Source of the DNA: Anaerolineales bacterium
GTDB lineage: Bacteria > Chloroflexota > Anaerolineae > Anaerolineales > Villigracilaceae
Length of the DNA stretch: 5,522 nt
Reading direction: 5' to 3'
NCBI GenBank assembly: GCA_025966435.1
Contig: JAICRQ010000259.1
Location: forward strand, 1 to 5,522
Positions within the stretch are counted from its first letter, which is position 1. Every line of letters begins with the position of its first letter. The notes under the pieces were generated by a model. The model searched no databases. It was not told the DNA's origin and saw nothing but the letters and a program-made list of their open reading frames with translations. Of this stretch, positions 1-5,522 are shown piece by piece. The position numbers were made by a program, and so were the translations under genes.

Positions 1-497
1 CTGGAAAAGAACAGGAACAATTGTGAGATGCCCATCAGGAGCAATGTGGGGGGCAGTCTCTCCAACAGAATGAGACGGACCTGTTTCGATCCGCTGTCGC
101 TGGTCATATTGATGGCGCGGCCCAATTGCAGAGTGAGCGCATTGGTCAGAAACCGGGCATTCCGCACTGCAATCGGCACATTCAATCCCAGGCGCTCCTC
201 TTCTGCAGCAATCCGATCTTGAATCAATTTCGCCCGAACAGACGGGTCCATTTGCTGGGCGGAGGGGCTATTGATAAGAGCCTGCGTCACACGGTCTCGT
301 ATCTCGTTTTTCATGATCGTGTCTACAAAGCCGCCCATGTTCGCGATCACAATCGTCAGATAGACCCCGATCACGACTGTGACGAACAGCGTTAATACCC
401 GCACCGTAACGTACCGCGATACACGCACAAGGGTGCCCTGATGCCTTGATTTCTTCACAACCGCATTTTCTACCGGTGGATTGGTAACTACTGCCAT
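1..497 (-). CDS. ABC transporter permease, DppB/OppB type (N-terminal part, runs off the left edge)
   Basis: The frame is open from an ATG at 497 to the window edge (165 complete codons, no stop), so the C-terminal half or more is missing. Residues 1-30 are a hydrophilic cytoplasmic extension. Residues about 32-53 form the first membrane helix (core LTLFVTVVIGVYLTIVIA), and a charged stretch of about 45 residues follows. Residues 102-165 match the conserved start of the family's transport domain: LGLNVPIAVRN, then LGRAIN, then ERLPPTLLLMG leading into the second helix. This ERLPxTLLL block is typical of DppB/OppB permeases, one of the two membrane subunits of peptide (or oligosaccharide) importers. 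Helix 1 lacks the usual Pro-Gly-Asp-Pro motif and has Asn-Met-Gly-Gly instead. The start is supported by GAGG at 506-503, five bases before the ATG. It lies 168 bp downstream of the binding-protein gene on the same strand, so the two probably form one operon. The substrate cannot be told from this part. Confidence 0.88.
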   Translation of the reverse strand, partial: MAVVTNPPVENAVVKKSRHQGTLVRVSRYVTVRVLTLFVTVVIGVYLTIVIANMGGFVDTIMKNEIRDRVTQALINSPSAQQMDPSVRAKLIQDRIAAEEERLGLNVPIAVRNARFLTNALTLQLGRAINMTSDSGSKQVRLILLERLPPTLLLMGISQLFLFFS

Positions 498-607
498 AAC
501 TTCCTCGCTTTCCTCGAAAGCAGGTCACGTTTCCGCTTTGCAGTGGACGTCGTCAACGTGATGCGCGAAACTGGTGGCGCACTCTACGATCGCTTTAAAA
601 AGGTAGG

Positions 608-641
608 GCAAGGGTAAGGGTGCTAACACCCTTACCCCTGC
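608..641 (-). terminator. Intercistronic hairpin, partial terminator or mRNA-stabilising element
   Basis: Positions 612-622 and 627-637 are perfect 11-bp complements with a four-base loop. In minus-strand RNA the stem extends to 15 bp (608-622 with 627-641) through one G-U pair; the same position is an A-C mismatch on the plus strand, which favours action on the minus transcript. It starts 25 bases after the binding-protein stop codon. A run of five T follows only after six other bases (CCTACC), so it is not a textbook intrinsic terminator. The likely role, by analogy with other binding-protein operons, is partial termination or 3'-end protection that leaves more binding protein than permease. 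Confidence 0.6.
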
Positions 642-665
642 TTATTTCAACTGGGTCCGATGAAC

Positions 666-3272
666 TTACGGTACAGCCACAAAATCGAACGAGGTGAAAG
701 ACGGTAAAGCCACCGGGATGGGAGCCACCGCGACCTCAAGTCTTGCTGAGCCGGTCGGCAGTTCGGCGGTGACATCCGCCGGCAGCGTCACCTGGTATTG
801 CCCATCTGCCACGGGAGTGGCATCACCCACCGTTACGACGTTGCCCGTTGCATCGTACAGGATATATTTCACCCGGGCGATGTCGGTCTGCGGATAGGGC
901 TGGTCTTTGAAATTCACGAGCGCATCGAAGACCACTTCTTCCCCAACCTTCACCTGTCCCGGACCATCGAGGATGGTGGTCGCGATTCTGGGTTCGCTGA
1001 AGCGTGCCCAGCGATCCGCAAGATCCACGAACTCGGTGTTGTTCTTCAAGACAGCCGACTTCTCGGTGGTAAAGACCTGATCCAGATAGTACGGACCCGT
1101 CCCTACCCAGAAATGACCGTGATCCTCATACCATTGCTGGAAGTTGGCGTAGCGCTGGTCTGCCTCTTCCTTGGTAATATACTGACCCATGGTCGGCTCA
1201 TAGGGGATGTAAGATTCGCTGGCAGCCTGATCCAGATATTTGGCGAGGATCTCAAGGCTGGGTCCGCCCACCCAGCTGGTGTTTTCAATCTCAAGGTTAT
1301 CTGCCTTGTCCTGAGAATAAGCAAGCTCGCCATTGGCTTCCGCCAGATTGGAAACGGCGAAGATCTGCCAACTGTTCTCACCGGAGAGGCCGTACGGTGA
1401 ATCGGGCCACAACGGCAGGATGTTCAATTCGGCATCCGAGTTATAGGAGTCGGTGTAGTATTCGATGGTGAGAGGATCTGTGGATGCGATGCGGATACCC
1501 TTGAGGGATTGGAGCCCTGCGTCAATGCTCAAAGCGAGCGATTCGTCGTAGATGGCGCTTTCCGGTTTGGCAGAGTCAAGGCTCTGGATGATGGCCATCA
1601 CAAAGTCCGCCACGGAAATCGGGCTGCCATCATGCCACTTGACGGTCTCGAACAGGTCAGCCGGGTAGGTCACGCGGCTCATAATGTTGGCTGTGGCGCC
1701 CTCAGGGAATCTCTCACCAGCGGTAATGAATGTCTGCTCAGTCGCGTTCCAATCAGCCCACGCATCTTCAGGGACATCGATCTGGGGTACCGCGGTCACA
1801 GTCAGCCAATCCAGGTTTTGCGTGATTGGCAGACCTTCCTTATAGGTCAGCTCGGCAGTTTCAATGCGCTGCGGGTATGCCAGACCCGTATAGGGATCCG
1901 CCATCAAGCCACCGCCGCCGATGAAGTTAGACGTGCCCTGAGTCGTCATACGCATCACGTGCGCATCCCAGACCCAGTTACTTCCAGCGACGGTGTTCCA
2001 CGGCTGGGTGAACAGGTCGTTCGTACCGATTCGCATTGTCCCACCTTCCTGATCCGTAAAGCGCAGGTTGTAGGGACCTGCGTTCGTGGATTCTGGGCCG
2101 GTGGCGAGATCATACGTCACCTGGACGTTTTCGGCATACGGCGCGTAATTCTGCTGGTCAATCGTCCAAACAAAGAGGGAATCTTCCAACGATAGTTCGA
2201 GAGCGCGCCTCATCATCTCATCGCGTTCTTCTTTCGTGGCGAAATTACCGTTCGCCAGGTCATCGCCGAGCTCCTGGAGTTCGGGGTCTGAAACGTTGGA
2301 AATGAACGGTTCACTGGCTTGCACGCTGGTATTCAAGTAGCTTTGCTGAATATTATTGCGTTCGTCGCGCAGGGAGCTTAAGCCGGAGGGAATATAACCG
2401 GCAGTATAGAGGTGCCACTGTCCGTCAGATGCAGTGGTGCCTTGCCAAATGTTAAAAGCTTCCGACGAAGTGTGATATCTTCGGTCCATGGTAAAGCCAA
2501 CAGTTTCCAACTGGTTGGCTACATAATCACCCATGGGCAGGCGAGTGCCATCGCCATCGTTGCGGATGATGAAAATGAGTGTAATGGGTTCCCCATTGAA
2601 CGTCCATTTATCATCCACGAGTTCGGCACCCATGCCTGGCATTTCGGCATCGATCACTTCCTTTGCCCGATCCGGGTTGTAGGTATATTTGGCTTCCAGG
2701 GCGCGCGCGGTTTCGATCAGATTGGTATATTCAACCAGCTGGGTAGTGATGGGGAGCAAACGCGGCATGGAGCCACCAGCATAGATTTCCTGGTTGATGT
2801 AGTTGCGGTCGATCAGCCAGTTCAATGCCTCGCGGATCTTGCGATTCGAGAACGGGTTCAATTGGGTGGTATCCGTGAACACAGCCGGGTTCAGGCTGAT
2901 GCCGTAATAACCGCCCAGAGACTGGGTGGCGGGCAAGCCTGCCTCCTGAATGGCGGGCAATACATCTGAAGCAAGGTTGAAGGAGTAAAAATCAATCGTC
3001 CCCGCTTGAATCTGTGAAATAGCGGAATCATCGTCCACAACAGAAACAACAATCTCATCCAGCCAGCCGCCGCGGCGTGTTGTGGGCTCAGCGGTTGGCT
3101 CTGCTGTAGGTTCTGCCGTTGGTTCTTGGGTGGCAGGAGCATCGGTCGCCACGGGAGCTTCTGTCTCCCCCGGAGCTTCCGTGGTCGCCGCGACTTGTGG
3201 GGCACAGGCGGCCAGCACCATGCTGATCATCACCAAAAAGCTGAGAACATAATACATGTTTTTCATTTTCAT
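666..3272 (-). CDS. ABC transporter substrate-binding lipoprotein, family 5, with permuted block order and C-terminal Ig-like domain
   Basis: This 868-residue extracytoplasmic lipoprotein should capture a peptide or oligosaccharide-like solute for the downstream permease. The ATG at 3272 has AAGGAG eight bases upstream and begins a lipoprotein signal (MKMKNMYYVLSFLVMISMVL, then Ala-Ala-Cys23). Residues 24-68 are a Thr/Glu/Ala/Pro-rich tether. Residues 69-408 resemble the C-terminal half of SBP_bac_5 proteins: WLDEIVVSVV, AISQIQAGTIDFY (usual LxAGxID block), IREALNWLIDR at 146-156, and a closing region near NYAPYAENVQV. Residues 409-760 resemble the N-terminal half: GGTMRIG at 410-416, TYPADLFETVKWHDGSPISVADFV at about 535-558 (usual WHDGxPxTAxDV block), and GTGPY at 724-728. 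Residues about 765-868 form an Ig-like beta domain. Family members usually have about 500-600 residues in the opposite block order. The frame is intact, with no sign of decay. The substrate is unknown. An in-frame extension to 3518 is rejected because it would bury the signal peptide. Confidence 0.9.
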   Translation of the reverse strand: MKMKNMYYVLSFLVMISMVLAACAPQVAATTEAPGETEAPVATDAPATQEPTAEPTAEPTAEPTTRRGGWLDEIVVSVVDDDSAISQIQAGTIDFYSFNLASDVLPAIQEAGLPATQSLGGYYGISLNPAVFTDTTQLNPFSNRKIREALNWLIDRNYINQEIYAGGSMPRLLPITTQLVEYTNLIETARALEAKYTYNPDRAKEVIDAEMPGMGAELVDDKWTFNGEPITLIFIIRNDGDGTRLPMGDYVANQLETVGFTMDRRYHTSSEAFNIWQGTTASDGQWHLYTAGYIPSGLSSLRDERNNIQQSYLNTSVQASEPFISNVSDPELQELGDDLANGNFATKEERDEMMRRALELSLEDSLFVWTIDQQNYAPYAENVQVTYDLATGPESTNAGPYNLRFTDQEGGTMRIGTNDLFTQPWNTVAGSNWVWDAHVMRMTTQGTSNFIGGGGLMADPYTGLAYPQRIETAELTYKEGLPITQNLDWLTVTAVPQIDVPEDAWADWNATEQTFITAGERFPEGATANIMSRVTYPADLFETVKWHDGSPISVADFVMAIIQSLDSAKPESAIYDESLALSIDAGLQSLKGIRIASTDPLTIEYYTDSYNSDAELNILPLWPDSPYGLSGENSWQIFAVSNLAEANGELAYSQDKADNLEIENTSWVGGPSLEILAKYLDQAASESYIPYEPTMGQYITKEEADQRYANFQQWYEDHGHFWVGTGPYYLDQVFTTEKSAVLKNNTEFVDLADRWARFSEPRIATTILDGPGQVKVGEEVVFDALVNFKDQPYPQTDIARVKYILYDATGNVVTVGDATPVADGQYQVTLPADVTAELPTGSARLEVAVAPIPVALPSFTSFDFVAVP
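3081..3125 (-). repeat. 12-bp tandem repeat encoding Glu-Pro-Thr-Ala in the lipoprotein tether
   Basis: Residues 50-64 of the binding lipoprotein read EPTA three times and then EPT, a 12-bp period of 3.75 copies. Codons differ between copies (GAA/GAG, CCA/CCT/CCC, ACG/ACA/ACC), so the array is not a fresh slippage product; amino-acid composition is being kept. It sits in the flexible spacer between the lipid-anchored cysteine and the binding domain. Confidence 0.8.
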
Positions 3273-3510
3273 GCTCTTCTCTCCTTGAAAATTGAAATAT
3301 TCTTGTAGGGTATGCTCAATGAAAAAGATCTGGGAACGTACAACCACCTCCTTTAGGGTTACACGGAGGGAGGCGGAAACCAGGCTGCGTATTCCCGGTG
3401 CCCGCCTCTCCGTCCAACGAATTGCTTTCTTGTGAGGAGAATTGTGAAAGCAAAGCAGATTACGCAGTACTGCCGCAGGCAGTGGACTTGCTAATCTGAC
3501 CCCATCATAC
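3273..3510 (-). promoter_or_regulatory. Structured candidate 5' leader of the binding-protein gene
   Basis: In the minus direction three adjacent hairpins precede the gene. Hairpin A: 3456-3462 pairs with 3492-3498 (7 bp) and encloses a 6-bp, three-base-loop hairpin at 3469-3483. Hairpin B: 3422-3429 pairs perfectly with 3446-3453 (8 bp). Hairpin C spans 3363-3413: 6 bp (3363-3368 with 3408-3413), a two-base bulge, 6 bp (3371-3376 with 3402-3407), a small internal loop and 6 more bp (3379-3384 with 3394-3399). One of those last pairs is G-U in minus RNA but a mismatch on plus. A perfect Shine-Dalgarno-like AAAGGAGGTGG follows at 3354-3344 with no good start codon after it; the real ribosome site AAGGAG lies just before the ATG at 3272. 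I recognise no known riboswitch class. That this is one RNA element is an inference from stem density. Confidence 0.5.
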
Positions 3511-3516
3511 GTTCGC

Positions 3517-3543
3517 ATAATAAATCAAGCATCCGCCTGTAAA
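3517..3543 (-). promoter_or_regulatory. Candidate sigma-70-type promoter for the binding-protein operon
   Basis: On the minus strand TTTACA (3543-3538) and TATTAT (3522-3517) each match five of six consensus bases, separated by 15 bp, which is shorter than the preferred 17. The implied start near 3510 would place all three leader hairpins at the 5' end of the transcript. No better spaced pair was found between 3500 and 3660 in this direction. The assignment is weak because of the spacer. Confidence 0.3.
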
Positions 3544-3549
3544 GGTATT

Positions 3550-3599
3550 TCAACCCCTTCGATGCGATGGACTATAGTCCCCCTTCCAGGATTGGTTGA
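3550..3599. promoter_or_regulatory. Perfect 12-bp palindrome with concentric outer arms, operator-like
   Basis: GGACTATAGTCC at 3569-3580 is a perfect palindrome. Six-base arms TCAACC (3550-3555) and GGTTGA (3594-3599) are exact complements centred on the same point. The site lies just upstream of the candidate binding-protein promoter and about 110-160 bp upstream of the propeller gene, a place where a regulator could serve both genes. No regulator family is recognised from the site. Confidence 0.3.
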
Positions 3600-3605
3600 G
3601 CACTC

Positions 3606-3628
3606 ATCCAACGTAATGAACGATGGAT
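3606..3628. promoter_or_regulatory. 23-bp imperfect dyad, operator-like
   Basis: ATCCAACGT (3606-3614) and ACGATGGAT (3620-3628) are complementary at eight of nine positions around a five-base AATGA centre. It abuts the terminator-like hairpin at 3629-3650. As DNA it could bind a dimeric regulator of either divergent gene. Only symmetry supports the call. Confidence 0.3.
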
Positions 3629-3650
3629 AAAAACCCCTCCTTAGAGGGGT
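3629..3650 (-). terminator. Minus-oriented intrinsic terminator-like hairpin
   Basis: ACCCCTC (3633-3639) and GAGGGGT (3644-3650) form a perfect 7-bp, GC-rich stem with a four-base loop. Read on the minus strand, the stem runs straight into five T and then ATCC, the layout of an intrinsic terminator. Read on plus it is followed by GTTAAACG and would not terminate. It lies 58 bp upstream of the plus-strand gene. It would stop transcripts running minus from that gene's 5' end, either as insulation or as an attenuator if a minus promoter lies above it. Confidence 0.5.
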
Positions 3651-3707
3651 GTTAAACGCAAATGAAATGAAGGGTTTATGTACTATACTGTGGAGGGAAA
3701 CTAGAAG

Positions 3708-5522
3708 ATGAAGCGCCTGCGATCCTTTTTTCTTGGCATCACGCTTACGTTCGTACTCGCCTCTTGTGGCGGCAGCCCCTCGCCGGAACCTGTCGAATCG
3801 ACGCCGGCTCCGGCTGCCGCCGCGCCTACAGACCGTGCTCCGGCGGTAGACCGTGTGCCTGGGGCTTCCCTTCCCGAGATCTGCAACTGTGTGCTGCGCT
3901 TTGACCGCATCAACATCGAACAAGGGCTGTCTCAAAGTTCTGTAAAAGTCATCTTTCAGGATCGCCGCGGATTCCTGTGGTTCGGTACCGAGGATGGGTT
4001 AAACCGCTTCGACGGATACAGTTTCAAGATTTACAAGCCTGACCCCGATGTTATCAACAGCCTGAGTGATCGCTGGATTACCTCGATCGTGGAGGACCAG
4101 GAAGGCTTTCTATGGATTGCGACGCGGCGGGGCTTGAATCGTTTTGACCCGCGCGCCGAAGAATTCGTCCGTTTCCTTCATGATGAAGTCAACCCTGCCA
4201 GTTTGATCGATAACCATATCAATGTGCTTCATATCGATAAACATGATAATCTCTGGATCGGCACAACCAGCGGACTAGATCTCTTCGACCGGGCGAACGG
4301 CTCCTTTAAGCATTATGTCTACAGCCCTTCGCAGCAGGAAGGCATCAGCGGAAAAGTCATTACGGCGTTATATGAGGACAGCCGCGGCCGGTTCTGGGTG
4401 GGGACTGAAAAAGGCGGCTTGAACCGCTTCAACCCATCGAACAGCACGTTCATACCGTATCAGAACATCCCCGATGATCCCACTACGATCAGCAGTAACC
4501 ATGTCACATCGATTATCGAAGATAGGAAGTCTGTGCTCTGGGTAGGCACATCGGATGGGTTGAATAAATTCCATCCCGACTCAGGTGCCTTTGAGCGAGT
4601 TGTGCATGACGAGAAAAATGACCAGAGCATTGCCAGTAATTCGATCCGTGACCTGCACGTGGATATCACGGGGAATCTGTGGATTGCAACCGCAAACGGG
4701 CTGGACCGCCTCAGCGCGGCGGGGAAACGGTTTATCCATTACCGGAATGACCCCACGTTCTCCAAAAGCCTGAGTGAGGATGATGTGTTATCCATCTACG
4801 AGGACCGAGGCGGCATCCTGTGGGTGGGAACGTGGGGTGGCGGCGTCAACAAATATGACCGCAGTCGGGATTATTTTGCCTACTACCGGAACGATCCTCA
4901 GAACACGAATTCACTGAGCGATAACTCGATTATTTCCATTTATTCTGACCTGGATGGGTATGTGTGGGTTGGGACCGCCGGCGAGGGGCTCAACCGGCTG
5001 ACGCGCTCGACAGGACAGGTCGTCCATTACCGCAACAACCCGAACCGGCCCGACAGCATTCTTTCAGACGTCATTTACTCCATGCATGAGGACCAGGATC
5101 GCATGCTCTGGATTGGTACATGGAACGGGCTCGAACGGTTTGACAGGATCTCGTTCTCCTTTAAACACTATCAGCGTGACCCCGAAAACCCTGCCAGCCT
5201 CAGCGCAAACCGCGTCTACGAGGTCTTTGTGGACAGCCAGAATAATGTCTGGGTGGGCACAGCCGCCGGGGTCGACCTCTTTGACCGGAACACAGAGACA
5301 TTCACGCATTACGAGCCCAAACCGGGAAACCCAAACAGCCTGAGCGGACCCGCTGTGAATTCTATTTTTGAAGACCGCGATGGCAACCTGTGGATTGGCA
5401 CCTGGGAAAGCGGGTTGAACAAGTTCAACCCGAAAACAGAAGAGTTCACACGTTATCGCTACAACGCCCGCGACAAGAAAGCCATCAGCAGCGATGTGAT
5501 CCTCTCCATCTATCAAGATGCC
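3708..5522 (+). CDS. Lipid-anchored two-component regulator propeller protein (N-terminal 605 residues, runs off the right edge)
   Basis: The frame is open from the ATG at 3708 to the edge with no stop. GGAGGG at 3692-3697 lies ten bases before the start. Residues 1-20 are a lipoprotein signal (positive MKRLR, hydrophobic core, Leu-Ala-Ser-Cys20), followed by a Pro/Ala/Ser/Glu-rich spacer to about residue 55. From residue about 70 onward the protein is tandem Reg_prop repeats. The conserved Trp-x-(Gly/Ala)-Thr falls at residues 91, 136, 183, 230, 278, 325, 372, 420, 468, 515 and 562, spaced 45-48. Each is preceded by an acidic ED/QD turn with Gly/Asn and followed by GLNRFD-like sequence; a twelfth repeat begins at the edge. 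In hybrid two-component sensors such repeats make two seven-bladed extracytoplasmic propellers that sense sugars or other ligands, then a Y_Y_Y domain, a membrane helix and a signalling output. That output is not visible here, so kinase, cyclase or phosphatase type is unknown. It is divergent from the transporter operon and may regulate it. Confidence 0.9.
   Translation, partial: MKRLRSFFLGITLTFVLASCGGSPSPEPVESTPAPAAAAPTDRAPAVDRVPGASLPEICNCVLRFDRINIEQGLSQSSVKVIFQDRRGFLWFGTEDGLNRFDGYSFKIYKPDPDVINSLSDRWITSIVEDQEGFLWIATRRGLNRFDPRAEEFVRFLHDEVNPASLIDNHINVLHIDKHDNLWIGTTSGLDLFDRANGSFKHYVYSPSQQEGISGKVITALYEDSRGRFWVGTEKGGLNRFNPSNSTFIPYQNIPDDPTTISSNHVTSIIEDRKSVLWVGTSDGLNKFHPDSGAFERVVHDEKNDQSIASNSIRDLHVDITGNLWIATANGLDRLSAAGKRFIHYRNDPTFSKSLSEDDVLSIYEDRGGILWVGTWGGGVNKYDRSRDYFAYYRNDPQNTNSLSDNSIISIYSDLDGYVWVGTAGEGLNRLTRSTGQVVHYRNNPNRPDSILSDVIYSMHEDQDRMLWIGTWNGLERFDRISFSFKHYQRDPENPASLSANRVYEVFVDSQNNVWVGTAAGVDLFDRNTETFTHYEPKPGNPNSLSGPAVNSIFEDRDGNLWIGTWESGLNKFNPKTEEFTRYRYNARDKKAISSDVILSIYQDA
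3924..5522 (+). repeat. Tandem Reg_prop propeller repeats, 11 complete plus the start of a twelfth
   Basis: The coding sequence repeats with a period of about 141 bp (45-48 codons). Each unit reads roughly: Ser-Leu-Ser, small or polar residues, Val/Ile-x-Ser-Ile-x-Glu-Asp, Gly, Leu-Trp-Val/Ile-Gly-Thr, Gly-Leu-Asn-Arg-Phe-Asp, then an aromatic His/Arg-Tyr strand and Asn-Asp-Pro-x-Asn. Nucleotide identity between units is limited, so these are old duplications held by structure. Two seven-bladed propellers would need 14 units, which predicts about 140 more residues of repeats past the window. Confidence 0.85.

Noticed and set aside
268..528. Minus-strand 86-codon frame overlapping the permease start
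   Set aside because: It is out of frame with the permease, Cys/His/Arg-rich, and the alternative frame gives a clear membrane helix and ERLPPTLLL motif.
798..1400. Plus-strand open frame of 200 codons opposite the binding protein
   Set aside because: Fully antisense to a recognised gene, with no family motif and no convincing ribosome site; the same applies to frames at 1509-2195 and 2412-2969.
3464..3473. GCAGTACTGC perfect 10-bp palindrome
   Set aside because: It is part of the nested hairpin at 3456-3498 and is better explained by that structure than as a separate operator.
3273..3518. In-frame 82-residue N-terminal extension of the binding protein from an ATG at 3518
   Set aside because: It would place the lipoprotein signal and lipobox internally, has no Shine-Dalgarno site of note, and runs through the hairpin-rich leader; the ATG at 3272 has a well-spaced AAGGAG.
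3684..3689. TATACT as a -10 box for the propeller gene
   Set aside because: Transcription would begin around 3696 inside the ribosome site at 3692-3697, and there is no -35 element at the right distance.
3525..3935. Minus-strand open frame of 136 codons over the divergent region and the 5' end of the propeller gene
   Set aside because: Most of it is antisense to the signal peptide and spacer of a well-supported gene, its composition is Arg/Ser-rich as in antisense reading, and it crosses the terminator hairpin.
5064..5516. Minus-strand open frame of 150 codons opposite the propeller repeats
   Set aside because: It mirrors the propeller repeat periodicity in antisense and shows no independent protein features.

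Overview
The window holds three protein-coding genes around one divergent control region. Two lie on the minus strand: a solute-binding lipoprotein and, downstream of it, the start of an ABC-transporter permease that runs off the left edge. One lies on the plus strand: a lipid-anchored, repeat-rich sensor-type protein that runs off the right edge. There are no rRNA, tRNA, CRISPR or insertion-sequence signatures.

Organism: a bacterium of medium GC with good Shine-Dalgarno sites. The binding protein's Thr/Glu/Ala/Pro-rich tether after the lipobox cysteine, its large size and the two-component-type propeller protein recall environmental Chloroflexota (Anaerolineae-like). That is an impression from protein style, not a proof.

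Layout: 1-497 (minus) is the N-terminus of a DppB-type oligopeptide/dipeptide permease. 498-665 is a spacer with a strong 15-bp hairpin that probably tunes expression between binding protein and permease. 666-3272 (minus) is an 868-residue family-5 binding lipoprotein. Its conserved blocks appear in the wrong order: the usual C-terminal half comes first, the usual N-terminal half second, and an Ig-like domain is appended. 3273-3707 is the divergent intergenic region. It contains a highly folded candidate 5' leader for the binding-protein gene (three consecutive hairpins and a sequestrable perfect Shine-Dalgarno-like site), a candidate promoter, two operator-like dyads and a minus-oriented terminator hairpin. 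3708-5522 (plus) is a lipoprotein whose visible part is 11 complete propeller repeats (about 47 residues each) and the start of a twelfth.

How they may work together: binding protein and permease form the front of a peptide- or oligosaccharide-type ABC import operon. The propeller protein resembles the extracytoplasmic input half of hybrid two-component sensors, which often sit beside the uptake genes they control. Its output domain is outside the window, so regulation of the transporter is an inference. The features most worth a second look are the permuted binding protein and the structured leader.
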